Shown here piece after piece: positions 25,624 to 34,374 of a stretch of DNA of 45,205 bases. The stretch covers positions 3,403,345 through 3,448,549 of the forward strand of contig NZ_DS022276.1 in NCBI RefSeq assembly GCF_000153725.1, given 5' to 3'. Made by a program: the position numbers and the translations under genes. The first letter of the stretch is position 1. Every line of letters begins with the position of its first letter. The notes beneath the pieces were generated by a model. It saw nothing but the letters and a program-made list of their open reading frames with translations. It had not been told where the DNA came from and ran no database searches. Origin of the DNA: Salipiger bermudensis HTCC2601. GTDB taxonomy: Bacteria; Pseudomonadota; Alphaproteobacteria; Rhodobacterales; Rhodobacteraceae.

Positions 25624-26034
25624 GTGCGTAAGATTTTCTGGCTCATCGTGCTTGTCGTCATCGGCGGTCTGGCCTGGATCCGGCTCGCCCCCTCTGACCC
25701 CGAGGTATGGCACGTCGATCCCAAGGTTTCGGCTGACCAGGACCTCGCTCACGGCGTGCGCCGCCGGGTGCCGGGCAACGAGGCGATGTTCGCCATGCTC
25801 CACCGCACCATCCTCGAGACCCCGCGCACCGAGGTGCTTGCCGGCAGCCCCGATGACGGTCGCGTGACCTATATCACCCGGTCGCAGTGGATGGGCTTTC
25901 CCGACTACACCACTGCGCAGTTCAACGACGGTTTCCTCGAGCTCTATGGCCGGCAGCGCTTTGGCCAGTCCGACATGGGCACCAACAAGGCGCGCGTCGA
26001 CGGCTGGCTGGCGCAGCTCGACACCGCGGAGTGA
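25624..26034 (+). CDS. DUF1499 family protein
   Basis: The 136-residue product starts at GTG 25624 with AAGGA nine bases upstream. It opens with a single membrane anchor or uncleaved signal (KIFWLIVLVVIGGLAWIRLA). The remaining part, with ILETPRTEVLAGSPDDGRVTYITRSQWMGFPDY and a conserved LYGRQRFGQSDMGTNKARVDGW (given here as consecutive short motifs ILETPRTEVLAG, TYITRSQWMGFPDY and RQRFGQSDMG), matches the DUF1499 pattern. The function of that family is not known. It lies between the agmatinase gene and prfA on the same strand. The frame is open from 25510, but that upstream part is unlike a protein N-terminus. Confidence 0.8.
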   Translation: MRKIFWLIVLVVIGGLAWIRLAPSDPEVWHVDPKVSADQDLAHGVRRRVPGNEAMFAMLHRTILETPRTEVLAGSPDDGRVTYITRSQWMGFPDYTTAQFNDGFLELYGRQRFGQSDMGTNKARVDGWLAQLDTAE

Positions 26035-26127
26035 GCCTCGTCTCGGAGGGGCCGGCGGCGGAAATCTCGCGTCTGGCGTCGGGCCCGCACTTGACCCGCC
26101 GGTGGTTTCGGGGAAGACAGTGGCGCC

Positions 26128-27177
26128 ATGATCCCCTCTGACCGTCTTCAGCAAATTCGTGAACGTTTCGAGTATCTCGAGGCCCGCATGGCCGAGGGAT
26201 CGGGCGATATTGCCGCGCTAGGCCGCGAATATGCCGAGCTCCGGCCCGTGGTCGACCAGATCCACGACTGGACCAGCCTGCAGGCCGATCTCGCCGAGGC
26301 CGAGGCGATGCTCGACGATCCCGAGATGAAGGAATTGGCCGAGGAAGAGCTTCCCGGTCTGCGTGCGCGGTTGCCGGAGGCCGAAAAGGCGCTGCAACTG
26401 GCGCTGCTGCCCAAGGATGCCGCCGATGCGCGGCCCGCCATGCTCGAGATCCGCCCCGGCACCGGCGGCGAGGAGGCGGCACTCTTCGCCGGCGACCTCG
26501 CGCGCATGTACCAGCGCTATGCCGAGGCGCGTGGCTGGCGCTGGGAGGTGATCGAGGAACAGCCCACCGAGCTTGGCGGATTGCGGGAGTTGGTGGTGCG
26601 GATCGAGGGTGACAACGTCTTCGCCCGGCTGAAATACGAATCCGGCGTGCACCGCGTCCAGCGCGTGCCCGAGACCGAGAGCGGCGGTCGCATCCACACC
26701 TCTGCCGCCACCGTGGCGGTGCTGCCCGAGGCCGAGGCAGTGGATATCGACATTGCCGCCGCCGACATCCGCATCGACACGATGCGCGCCTCGGGCGCCG
26801 GTGGCCAGCACGTCAACACCACCGACTCGGCCGTGCGCATCACCCACATTCCCACCGGCATCGTGGTGACCAGCTCGGAGAAATCCCAGCACCGCAACCG
26901 CGAGATCGCGATGAACGTGCTGCGCACGCGGCTCTTCGACCTCGAGCGTCAGAAGGCCGCCGATGCGCGGGCCTCGGACCGCAAGGCGCAGGTCGGCTCC
27001 GGCGACCGCTCCGAGCGCATCCGCACCTACAACTTCCCGCAGGGCCGTATGACCGATCACCGCATCGGCCTGACGCTCTACCGGCTCGAACAGATCCTCG
27101 CCGGTGACCTCGACGAGATCATCGACGCGCTCACCGCCGACGCGCAGGCCGCGCAGCTGGCGGAGATGGGCGCGTGA
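26128..27177 (+). CDS. prfA: Peptide chain release factor 1
   Basis: RF1 recognises UAA and UAG stop codons and triggers peptide release on the ribosome. The 349-residue protein has an N-terminal helical region, the codon-recognition region with [15 protein letters not shown] (the tripeptide here is PET, where E. coli has PAT), and the catalytic GGQ in [16 protein letters not shown]. The basic stretch [14 protein letters not shown] and the C-terminal [20 protein letters not shown] are typical. It overlaps prmC by four bases (GTGA). PrmC methylates the GGQ glutamine of this protein, so the pair is functionally linked. Confidence 0.97.
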   Translation: MIPSDRLQQIRERFEYLEARMAEGSGDIAALGREYAELRPVVDQIHDWTSLQADLAEAEAMLDDPEMKELAEEELPGLRARLPEAEKALQLALLPKDAADARPAMLEIRPGTGGEEAALFAGDLARMYQRYAEARGWRWEVIEEQPTELGGLRELVVRIEGDNVFARLKYESGVHRVQRVPETESGGRIHTSAATVAVLPEAEAVDIDIAAADIRIDTMRASGAGGQHVNTTDSAVRITHIPTGIVVTSSEKSQHRNREIAMNVLRTRLFDLERQKAADARASDRKAQVGSGDRSERIRTYNFPQGRMTDHRIGLTLYRLEQILAGDLDEIIDALTADAQAAQLAEMGA

Positions 27178-28037
27178 GCGCTGGCCCGATGACCGGCTCG
27201 GCGCTGCTCGCGCAGGCCACGCGGCGGCTGGCCGAGGCGGGTATCCCCGATCCCGGCCGCGACGCGCGGCGCCTGCTGGCGCACGTGCTCAAGGTGCCGC
27301 CGGGGCGGCTGACGCTGTTCCTGCCGGATCCGGTGGAAAGCGAGCACGCGCTGCTCTTCAACGCGGTTATCGAGAGCCGCGCCGCGCATGTTCCGGTCTC
27401 GCATATCACAGGGCGGCGCCAGTTCTACGGCCGCGAGTTCCTCGTCACCCCCGAGGTGCTCGACCCGCGCCCCGAGACCGAGATCCTGATCGAGGCGGCG
27501 CTGGCCGGGCCGTTTTCCCGCGTGCTCGATCTCGGCACCGGCTCGGGCTGCATCCTGCTGACCCTGCTCTGCGAGCGCGAGGGGGCCACCGGCATCGGCA
27601 CCGATCTGTCGGAAGAGGCGCTCGAGGTGGCGTTCTGGAACCGCAACGCGCTCAGGCTCGAGGCCCGCGCGGCGTTGGCCCGCGGCAGCTGGTTCGGCGC
27701 GCTGGGAGAGGACGACCGCGAGCGTTTTGACCTGATCGTCTCGAACCCGCCCTATATCGCCCTCGACGAGATGGACGACCTGTCCCCCGAGGTGCGCGAC
27801 CACGAGCCGCGCATGGCGCTCACCGACGAGGGCGACGGCCTGACCGCCTATCGCATGATCGCCGCCGGTGCGCCCTCGCACCTGCTCCCGGGCGGGCGGC
27901 TGATGGTCGAGATCGGCCCCAGCCAGGGCGCCGCCGTGGCGGATCTGTTCCGCTCCGCGGGGCTTCAAGAGGTGGCGGTGATCACCGATCTCGACGGGCG
28001 CGACCGGGTCGTGGTCGGGCGAGTCGCCGCGGTCTGA
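27174..28037 (+). CDS. prmC: Peptide chain release factor N5-glutamine methyltransferase
   Basis: PrmC transfers a methyl group from S-adenosylmethionine to the glutamine of the release factor GGQ motif. The 287-residue protein has an N-terminal helical substrate-recognition domain with [19 protein letters not shown]. The SAM-binding motif is [16 protein letters not shown], and the catalytic NPPY is in [15 protein letters not shown]. Translation can start at GTG 27174, overlapping the prfA stop, or at ATG 27189; I use the overlapping start. A gap of about 220 bp separates it from the next gene. Confidence 0.95.
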   Translation: MSAGPMTGSALLAQATRRLAEAGIPDPGRDARRLLAHVLKVPPGRLTLFLPDPVESEHALLFNAVIESRAAHVPVSHITGRRQFYGREFLVTPEVLDPRPETEILIEAALAGPFSRVLDLGTGSGCILLTLLCEREGATGIGTDLSEEALEVAFWNRNALRLEARAALARGSWFGALGEDDRERFDLIVSNPPYIALDEMDDLSPEVRDHEPRMALTDEGDGLTAYRMIAAGAPSHLLPGGRLMVEIGPSQGAAVADLFRSAGLQEVAVITDLDGRDRVVVGRVAAV

Positions 28038-28180
28038 GCCGCGGATCGTCGCAACTTTCAGCGGTTTTCTCTGCTGTTTCCACATTTTCCCTTGTTTCCG
28101 CGGCCCCGACATGGTTAGCAGGAGGGGTTCGGTGCGGTGGATGCCTTCGGCGGTCCCGCCCGACTTCAACCCAACATTGA

Positions 28181-28224
28181 TGTGACCCCGCACACGATGG
28201 CGCCAGAGGCGCCGCAGGGTCACA
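28181..28224 (+). other. Nested stem-loop in the DUF4167 leader
   Basis: TGTGACCC (28181-28188) and GGGTCACA (28217-28224) form a perfect 8-bp outer stem. Inside it lie GGCGCC (28199-28204) and GGCGCC (28208-28213) separated by AGA, making an inner hairpin. The structure ends 34 bases before the DUF4167 start codon and no T-run follows it, so it is not a standard terminator. It could be a regulatory leader element or an operator. Confidence 0.45.
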
Positions 28225-28258
28225 GGGACAGTCAGACACAAGGCTGATAGCAGAACAG

Positions 28259-28975
28259 ATGCGATCCTCGAAATCCCGTTCGCGGTCGAAGAACAACCGC
28301 AACCGCAACTCGCTGGGCAACGTCGTCAACCGTGTGTTCGACAGCAATGGCCCCGAGGGCAAGGTGCGCGGCACGCCGCAGCAGATCATCGACAAGTACA
28401 ACCAGCTGGCCCGTGATGCGGCGCTTGGCAATGACCGGGTGGCGGCGGAAAACTTCCAGCAGCACGCCGAGCATTACCTGCGCATGCTCTCCGAAGCGCA
28501 GCGCGAGGTCGACGCCAAGCGCGAGCAGCAGGAGCGCGAGAACCGCGAGCGTCAGGCGCAGCGCGACAAGGAGCGTGCCGAGCGCGACGCGCAGAAGAGC
28601 GCCGAGCGCGAAGATCGCGACAGCAACCAGGGCCAGTCCGACGGTGGCAATGGCAATGGCAATGGCGAACAACCGCAGCCGGCGCCGCGGGCAGAGCAGC
28701 GGTCCGAGCCGAAGCCTGCCGCTCAGGACGACGTGATCGACACGAGCGAGGGCACTGAGTCCGGCCTGGTCGAGACCCCCGAGAACCGCTCGGCCCCATC
28801 GCCTGCGCCGACCGAGGACAAGCCCAAGCGCACCCGTCGCAGCCCGCGCAAGAAGGCAGAGCCCTCTGCCGAGGGCGAGCCGGCCGAGGCCAGCGAAAAG
28901 CCTGCGAAGAAGACCAGTCGCAGCCGCAAGCCGGCCAGCAGCGACGAGGCGCCGACGCCCGACGCCGCCGAGTAA
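28259..28975 (+). CDS. DUF4167 domain protein
   Basis: The 238-residue protein opens with a basic stretch (MRSSKSRSRSKNNRNRNS). The conserved DUF4167 core follows: VFDSNGPEGKVRGTPQQ, then KYNQLARDAALGNDRVAAE and FQQHAEHYLRML. After that come a highly charged coiled-coil-like region of Arg/Glu repeats (about residues 80-125) and a disordered tail rich in Pro, Glu, Lys and Ser. This architecture is widespread in alphaproteobacteria. The basic N-terminus suggests nucleic-acid, perhaps RNA, binding, but no function is established. It lies downstream of prmC and ends at a bidirectional terminator shared with rsmA. Confidence 0.9.
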   Translation: MRSSKSRSRSKNNRNRNSLGNVVNRVFDSNGPEGKVRGTPQQIIDKYNQLARDAALGNDRVAAENFQQHAEHYLRMLSEAQREVDAKREQQERENRERQAQRDKERAERDAQKSAEREDRDSNQGQSDGGNGNGNGEQPQPAPRAEQRSEPKPAAQDDVIDTSEGTESGLVETPENRSAPSPAPTEDKPKRTRRSPRKKAEPSAEGEPAEASEKPAKKTSRSRKPASSDEAPTPDAAE

Positions 28976-28993
28976 GGCACGCCACCTTCGAGA

Positions 28994-29039
28994 CGAAAAA
29001 GACGCCATCTCCAGCCGTGGAGATGGCGTCTTTTCTTTT
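28994..29039. terminator. Bidirectional terminator between DUF4167 and rsmA
   Basis: AAGACGCCATCTCCA (28999-29013) pairs perfectly with TGGAGATGGCGTCTT (29018-29032) around the loop GCCG. TTTTCTTTTC follows on the plus strand, and an A-run precedes the stem so that the minus strand also ends in T-residues. It serves both convergent genes. Confidence 0.93.
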
Positions 29040-29065
29040 CTGGTGCGTGACGCGGCTCGCGGGTG

Positions 29066-29902
29066 TCAGGCCAGCGCCCGGGCCAGGGCGCAGAACTGCT
29101 CGAGCGAGACCTGCTCGGCGCGCTCGGTGGGGGCGATGCCCGCAGCCTCGAGCCGGTCTTCGATATCCGGCGCCAGCCCTTTCAGCGCGGCGCGCAGCAT
29201 CTTGCGGCGCTGGTTGAAGGCCGCGGCCACCACGCGCTCAAGCGCGGCGCGCTCGGCCGGGAAGCGCGGCTCGGGCAGGGCGCGCAGATGCATCACCGCC
29301 GAGGAGACCTTGGGGGGCGGGGTGAAGGCGCCGGGCGGCAGGCTGAGCACGATGCGCGCCTCGGTGCGCCACTGTGCCAGCACCGCCAGCCGGCCATAGG
29401 CCTTGGATCCCGGCTGCGCCACGATGCGCTCGGCCACCTCGCGCTGGAACATCAGCGTCAGGGTCTGCCAGAACGGCGGCCAGTCCTCCGGGGTCAGCCA
29501 GCGCACCAGAAGCTCGGTGCCGACATTGTAGGGCAGGTTGGCGCAGATCGCGATCGGGGGTGTCAGATGCGCCAGAGGGTCGATCTGCAGCGCATCGCCC
29601 GAGATCACCTCGAGCCGGTCAGGATAGGCCCCGGCGATCTCTGCCAGCGCCGGGAGGCAGCGGGTGTCCTTCTCGATCGCCAGCACCTTGCGCGCGCCCT
29701 CGGCCAGCAGCCCGCGGGTCAGCCCGCCCGGGCCCGGCCCGATCTCGAGCACGTCCATGCCCGACAGGTCGCCCGCCTGCCGCGCGATCTTGGCGGTCAG
29801 GTTCAGGTCGAGCAGGAAGTTCTGCCCAAGCGATTTTTTCGCCGACAGATCATGCGAGGCGATCACCTCGCGCAGCGGTGGAAGCCCGTCGATGGCGCTC
29901 AT
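29066..29902 (-). CDS. rsmA: 16S rRNA dimethyladenosine transferase
   Basis: RsmA (KsgA) dimethylates two adjacent adenosines near the 3' end of 16S rRNA during 30S maturation. The 278-residue protein has the N-terminal [19 protein letters not shown], the SAM motif [16 protein letters not shown], and the catalytic NLPY in [14 protein letters not shown]. It also has [20 protein letters not shown]. The ATG at 29902 gives the usual start. A copy of the dispersed repeat begins only one base upstream of the start, so the ribosome-binding region lies within repeat sequence (GAGAAG just before the ATG). It is the last gene of the lptF-lptG-lptD-surA-pdxA series. Confidence 0.95.
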   Translation of the reverse strand: MSAIDGLPPLREVIASHDLSAKKSLGQNFLLDLNLTAKIARQAGDLSGMDVLEIGPGPGGLTRGLLAEGARKVLAIEKDTRCLPALAEIAGAYPDRLEVISGDALQIDPLAHLTPPIAICANLPYNVGTELLVRWLTPEDWPPFWQTLTLMFQREVAERIVAQPGSKAYGRLAVLAQWRTEARIVLSLPPGAFTPPPKVSSAVMHLRALPEPRFPAERAALERVVAAAFNQRRKMLRAALKGLAPDIEDRLEAAGIAPTERAEQVSLEQFCALARALA

Positions 29903-29903
29903 G

Positions 29904-29966
29904 TCTTCTCTGGTTCCAAAATACCTCGGGGGAGTCCGCCCCCGGCGGACGGGGGCAGCGCCCCCG
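29904..29966. repeat. Dispersed intergenic repeat, copy 4
   Basis: It starts TCTTCTCTGGTTCC, then AAAATACCTCGGGGG. Two hairpins follow: GTCCGCC/GGCGGAC with loop CCC (29934-29950) and GGGGGC/GCCCCC with loop AGC (29951-29965). It occupies most of the gap between pdxA and rsmA and overlaps the rsmA translation-initiation region. Confidence 0.75.
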
Positions 29967-29981
29967 CAACGACCGCCCCGC

Positions 29982-30971
29982 TCACGCGGCGCCCTCCAGC
30001 TCTCCCCCGGCCATCCGCCACGCCATGCGCAGCGCCTCGATGGTCGAGGTCGGGTTGGCCACGCCCTGTCCTGCGATGCCGAAGGCGGTGCCGTGATCAG
30101 GCGAGGTGCGGATGAAGGGCAGGCCGAGCGTGACGTTGACACCACGGTCGAAGGCCAGCGTCTTGATCGGGATCAGCGCTTGGTCGTGATACATCGCCAC
30201 CGCCGCGTCATAGCCTGCCCGCGCCTCGGCGTGGAACATGGTGTCGCCGGGCAGCGGACCGATCAGATCCATGCCCTCGGTGCGCAATTTGTCGAGCACC
30301 GGCGAGATCAGCTCGATCTCCTCGCGGCCCATGCGCCCGCCTTCGCCTGCATGCGGGTTGAGGCCGGCCACGGCGATGCGCGGCGCGCTGATGCCGAAGC
30401 GCTCGATCAGCGCCGCATGGGTGATGCGCAGGCGTTTCTCGAGCAGCGCGGGGGTGAGCGCCGAGGGCACCTGGGAGACCGGGATGTGGATCGTGGCCGG
30501 CACCACCCGCAGCTCCTCAGAGGCCAGCATCATCACCACCTCGTCGACCCCGCCGAGGGCGGCGAGATACTCGGTATGGCCGGGATAGGCGAAGCCCGCG
30601 CCCTCGGCCAGCGCCTGCTTGGAGATCGGCAGGGTGCAGAGTGCCGAGCACGCTCCCTCCTGCACCAGCCCGACACCGCGGGCAATCGAGGCGATGACCC
30701 CTGCGGCCTGGGTCGGCTGCGGCGTGCCCGGCACGCGCGGGCCGGGGATGTCGAGCGCCAGAACCGGCAGGCCGTCCTTGGCGGCCTGCGCCGCCTCCTC
30801 GGCGCGCTCCACCACGATGTGGGGAACGGTGCCGGGCAGATGCTCCGGTGCGCCGAGATAGACGAAGGGCAGCGCCGCGCCGAGCGCTTTCCAGGCGGCT
30901 TCCGCGAGCTCCGGGCCGATGCCCGAGGGCTCCCCGCAGCTCATCGCCACGGGGGCGGGCCGGGGGCTCAT
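29982..30971 (-). CDS. pdxA: 4-hydroxythreonine-4-phosphate dehydrogenase
   Basis: PdxA oxidises 4-phosphohydroxy-threonine in the DXP-dependent pathway to pyridoxal phosphate. The 329-residue protein shows the N-terminal [11 protein letters not shown], the metal-site motif [23 protein letters not shown], and [11 protein letters not shown], followed by [15 protein letters not shown]. These are the conserved zinc- and phosphate-binding segments. Its ATG overlaps the surA stop by four bases, so the two are translationally coupled, an order also seen in E. coli (lptD-surA-pdxA-rsmA). Confidence 0.96.
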   Translation of the reverse strand: MSPRPAPVAMSCGEPSGIGPELAEAAWKALGAALPFVYLGAPEHLPGTVPHIVVERAEEAAQAAKDGLPVLALDIPGPRVPGTPQPTQAAGVIASIARGVGLVQEGACSALCTLPISKQALAEGAGFAYPGHTEYLAALGGVDEVVMMLASEELRVVPATIHIPVSQVPSALTPALLEKRLRITHAALIERFGISAPRIAVAGLNPHAGEGGRMGREEIELISPVLDKLRTEGMDLIGPLPGDTMFHAEARAGYDAAVAMYHDQALIPIKTLAFDRGVNVTLGLPFIRTSPDHGTAFGIAGQGVANPTSTIEALRMAWRMAGGELEGAA

Positions 30972-32200
30972 TGCTCGACGATGCGCGCGTTGGCGCGCAG
31001 CTGCGCGAGGTAGCTGTCGGAGACCTCGCTCAGGCGGCGGTTGCGCAGGCCGATCTCGACCTGGCTGCGATCGGCATCCTCGGCCACCGCGGCGGTGCGG
31101 CCGCAGAGCATCAGGAACACCAGCGTCTGGCCTTCGGCGCGCGTCAGCGCGGTCGAGACCTCGCCGGGATCGAGCTTGGAGAGCTCGTAGGCGATGTCGG
31201 TCGGGATCTCGGCGGGCGGCAGGGCGCCACGGTCGAGCACCTCCTCGGGCTGGCCCTTGGCGACGGCATAGAGATCGTCGCAGCGGTCAATCCGTTCGGC
31301 CAGCACCCGCGCCTGGGCGAGGGTCTCGGGCGACCGGCCGCCTGCCATGTAGTAGGCGGCGTAATCGATGGCTGCGTAGTCCGGGCGGGTATAGCCGGTC
31401 TCTTCGATGTCGCGCAGCTGGAACAGCGCCACCGCGCCCTGGATCGGCAGCGGGTCGGTGACCTCGCCCGGCGCCAGCCCAAGCACCAGCGAGCGGATCT
31501 GCGGCGGCAGTTCGGTGAGATCGCGCCACGGCAGACGGCCGCCATTGTCGCGCGTCGCTGTGGCGGAATACTGCCGTGCCTGTGCAGAGAAATCCGCGGT
31601 CGAAGTCATCTGCGAAATGCGCTCGGCACGGGCCTGCACGGACTCGGCGTTCTGGGCGTTGATCGGCATGATGATCTCGGAGAGCAGGACCCGCACGTCG
31701 GAACTTCCGCCGCCGCTGGCCAGCGCCCGGTCGACCTCTTCGGGGGTGACCTGGGTGCGCGAGGCGAACTGCGCCCGCACCAGATCGCGCCAGGCGGTGC
31801 CGGCGCGGACGAAATCGCGGAATGTCTCTTCGTCGACGCCGCCCTGGTTGAGCACCGCGACGAATTGCTCGCGACTGAGGTCAGCGCGGCCGGCGAACTC
31901 GTCCATGCCGTCGAGGATGTCCTGTTCGGAGGGCTCGATGCCGGCCGCGCGCGCCGCCTTGAGCCGCAGCCGGTCGTCGATCAGCTGCTCACGCGACAGC
32001 TCGTTGACGTTGCCCGGGGCGTTCAGCAGGGTCATCATGCGGCGCCGCTGCTCGATCTCGTAGCCGGTGATCACCATCTCGTCGACGGTGATGGCGGGGG
32101 CGAAGAGGTTCTGCGCCGGTGCCGTGCCCGGCGTCACGGTCAGCGCCAGCCCGGCCGTCAGGGTGAGGGCGCGAAGAAGGCGGGCAGGGGTCATTTGCAT
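30968..32200 (-). CDS. surA: SurA-type periplasmic chaperone / peptidyl-prolyl isomerase
   Basis: SurA escorts unfolded outer-membrane proteins such as LptD across the periplasm. The 410-residue protein has a signal peptide (MTPARLLRALTLTAGLALTV then APAQ). An N-terminal chaperone region has ITVDEMVITGYEIEQRRR and ELSREQLIDDRLRLKAA, and a parvulin-like domain lies from about residue 150, with DNGGRLPWRDL and GLAPGEVTDPLP. I use the ATG at 32200, which has AGGAG eleven bases upstream. An in-frame ATG at 32194 would overlap the lptD stop in the ATGA style and is nearly as likely. The parvulin domain is divergent, so isomerase activity is uncertain. Confidence 0.9.
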   Translation of the reverse strand: MQMTPARLLRALTLTAGLALTVTPGTAPAQNLFAPAITVDEMVITGYEIEQRRRMMTLLNAPGNVNELSREQLIDDRLRLKAARAAGIEPSEQDILDGMDEFAGRADLSREQFVAVLNQGGVDEETFRDFVRAGTAWRDLVRAQFASRTQVTPEEVDRALASGGGSSDVRVLLSEIIMPINAQNAESVQARAERISQMTSTADFSAQARQYSATATRDNGGRLPWRDLTELPPQIRSLVLGLAPGEVTDPLPIQGAVALFQLRDIEETGYTRPDYAAIDYAAYYMAGGRSPETLAQARVLAERIDRCDDLYAVAKGQPEEVLDRGALPPAEIPTDIAYELSKLDPGEVSTALTRAEGQTLVFLMLCGRTAAVAEDADRSQVEIGLRNRRLSEVSDSYLAQLRANARIVEQ

Positions 32201-34374
32201 GTGCGTCGATACTCCTTGTCGCTTGCGGCGGTGCCGAAGCCTGTCAGGGCGACCGTGAGGTCGAACTCCGTGGACGGTTCGAGGTTGGTCGAGGAAGCGA
32301 AACGGCGCAAGACCGACGCTTCCACCTGAACGCATTCGTTGCGGTATTGCAGCCCCAGACCGGCGCGGTCAACCCGGCGGTCCGCGAGATCGTAGCGCCA
32401 CTCTCCCGAGCCGGTCCAGTGGCGGCTGATCCGGTAGCGGCCTTCGAAGCGCCACTCCGCCTGGCTCTCGTCACGGTCCTCGAGCGGGTCGGCAAGGAGC
32501 AGAAGGTAGGAGGCGTCGAGCTCGGTGCGGTCGTTGAACCAGCTCGCGCGGGCCTCGCCCTTGTCGAACTCGCCGTTCGAGTCGAGCAGGCCGCGGGCCG
32601 AGAGGCTGAGCCCGAGCGGGTTGGCGAACCCCCCCGAGATCAGCCAGTCCGAGGTCTTGCCATCGAGACCGGAAGAGCGGCCGAAATCGTCGTCGACCTG
32701 CTCGCGCCAGACCCGTCCGACGGTGACGCCCGCGGTCCAGCCGGTGGGTGCCTGGTGCTGCCAGCGCAGCCCGGCCGCCCCCACGAGACCGCGCTCGTGG
32801 CGGTCGCTCGCGGGGAAGCGGCTGAGCGACAGCAGGTTGGCCTCGTCGAACTCGACGCGGGTGCTCTCGTCATTGGGAATGTTGGGTCGGTCGCCGCCGA
32901 TCCAGCCGACCTGAGCCACCGGCTCGAGCAGAGAACGGCCGCCGAAGGCTTGCCTGTTGACCAGCGGCCAGCGCAGCTCCACCGAGGCCCCCGGCGTGAG
33001 CTGCGACGCCTCGGCATCGGCGCTGGCATCGTCCCAGACCGCGTAGCGGTCGGCCCAGAGCTGCCCCAGCACGCCAAGCCGGAGGCCGCCCGCCAGCGTC
33101 CAGCGCCGCCGCCAGCTGGCCTCGGCGCTGAGACGCGCCATGTCGCGCCCGTCGACCACGCTGTCCTCGTCATCGCTGTCGATGTCGAGATCCGAGCGCC
33201 GGTAATGGCCGTGCAGGATCGCCCCGAGCCGGAACTCGCCGCCGATGCGATCGGGGAAGAACCGTCGCTCGTACTCGGTGTTCACCATCACCGAGGGCTG
33301 GGTCTCGTCGTCTTCGGCGGCGCGCAGCGTCTCGTAGTAGATCAGGTCGGTCGAGAAGAAATCGTCCCGCCGGGCGCGGCTGAGGGTGAAGGCGCTGTCG
33401 AGGCGCTCGTTGTCGCCGTAGTCGTAGTCGTTGAAATACGAGTCGTCCGAGACGGTCTCGATGTCGAAATCGAAGCGGAACCCGTTGCGCAGCGCGAATT
33501 CGCCCGCGGCAAAGAAGTAGCCGCGGGTGTCGCCGGGCAGCAGCGAGTCCTTGGTGATCGCACCGTTGAGCTCGATGTTGCCATAGGTGAAGGCGCGGCG
33601 GTAGCGCGCCTCGAGGGTGCGGGTCTCGCTCGACAGGTACGGGGTCAGGGTCAGGTCCTGATGGTCGCCGATCGGGATGAAATAGGGAAGGCGCAGACCG
33701 GTGCCCAGCAGGGAGGTGCTGCGGAGCGTCGGGGTCAGGAAGCCGCGGGCGCGCTCGAGGGTGGGATCGGGCAGCCGCAGCTGCGGCACCCACAGGATCG
33801 GCACGTCGAGCACCCGCAGTTGGGCGCCCTCGAAGTAGAGCTGGCGCGCGTCCTGATCGTGGATCACCCGGTCGGCGCGGATCTGCCAGAGCGGCGTCTC
33901 GTTGCGGCCGCAGACTTGGCAGGAGGTCACCGCGACGCGGCTGAGCTGGGTGTAGCGCCCGCCGACCCGCTGCGCTTCGACGGCGGCAAGCTGAAGCTGG
34001 TCGTCCATCACCATCCGCGCGCCGCTGAGCAGGCCGTTGCGCAGACCTTCCTCCATTTCGGCGGCATCGGCGAGCAGCTGGTTTCCGGCCTCGTCGGTGA
34101 TGCGGATCGGGCCCTCGATGGTCAGCAGGCCGGCGTCCTGATCGAACAGGATGCGGGTCGCGCTCAGGCGTATGCCGTCATGCAGCGCCTCGACATTGCC
34201 GGTGGCGACAAGCCGCGAGCCGTCCTCGACGAACACCTGGTCGGCGACGAGCAGCGCCGGCTCGGAACCTTCGTCGGAGGCATCGGCGGCCACGGTCACG
34301 GTCTGCGCCAAGAGCGGCGCAGGGGCGGTCATCGCCAGCAGGGCGGCGAGCCACGCGGCGCGGGCGGTCTTCAT
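32191..34374 (-). CDS. lptD: LPS-assembly protein LptD
   Basis: LptD is the outer-membrane beta-barrel that inserts lipopolysaccharide into the outer leaflet. The 727-residue protein has a signal peptide (MKTARAAWLAALLAMT to LLAQ) and an N-terminal OstA beta-jellyroll with LVADQVFVEDGSRLVATGNV and LSATRILFDQ. A long barrel region follows with family segments such as GFLTPTLRSTSLLGTGLRLP and YRRAFTYGNIELNG. Cysteines occur at SCQVCG and near the end (NECVQVE and RRTCK), where disulfides could form as in E. coli LptD. Its ATG overlaps the lptG stop, and its stop overlaps the surA start region, giving tight coupling. No lptE gene is adjacent. Confidence 0.95.
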   Translation of the reverse strand: MKTARAAWLAALLAMTAPAPLLAQTVTVAADASDEGSEPALLVADQVFVEDGSRLVATGNVEALHDGIRLSATRILFDQDAGLLTIEGPIRITDEAGNQLLADAAEMEEGLRNGLLSGARMVMDDQLQLAAVEAQRVGGRYTQLSRVAVTSCQVCGRNETPLWQIRADRVIHDQDARQLYFEGAQLRVLDVPILWVPQLRLPDPTLERARGFLTPTLRSTSLLGTGLRLPYFIPIGDHQDLTLTPYLSSETRTLEARYRRAFTYGNIELNGAITKDSLLPGDTRGYFFAAGEFALRNGFRFDFDIETVSDDSYFNDYDYGDNERLDSAFTLSRARRDDFFSTDLIYYETLRAAEDDETQPSVMVNTEYERRFFPDRIGGEFRLGAILHGHYRRSDLDIDSDDEDSVVDGRDMARLSAEASWRRRWTLAGGLRLGVLGQLWADRYAVWDDASADAEASQLTPGASVELRWPLVNRQAFGGRSLLEPVAQVGWIGGDRPNIPNDESTRVEFDEANLLSLSRFPASDRHERGLVGAAGLRWQHQAPTGWTAGVTVGRVWREQVDDDFGRSSGLDGKTSDWLISGGFANPLGLSLSARGLLDSNGEFDKGEARASWFNDRTELDASYLLLLADPLEDRDESQAEWRFEGRYRISRHWTGSGEWRYDLADRRVDRAGLGLQYRNECVQVEASVLRRFASSTNLEPSTEFDLTVALTGFGTAASDKEYRRTCK

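Noticed and set aside
28181-28224. prmC terminator
   Set aside because: The stem is strong, but no T-run follows on either strand and it lies about 140 bases after prmC, close to the next start codon.
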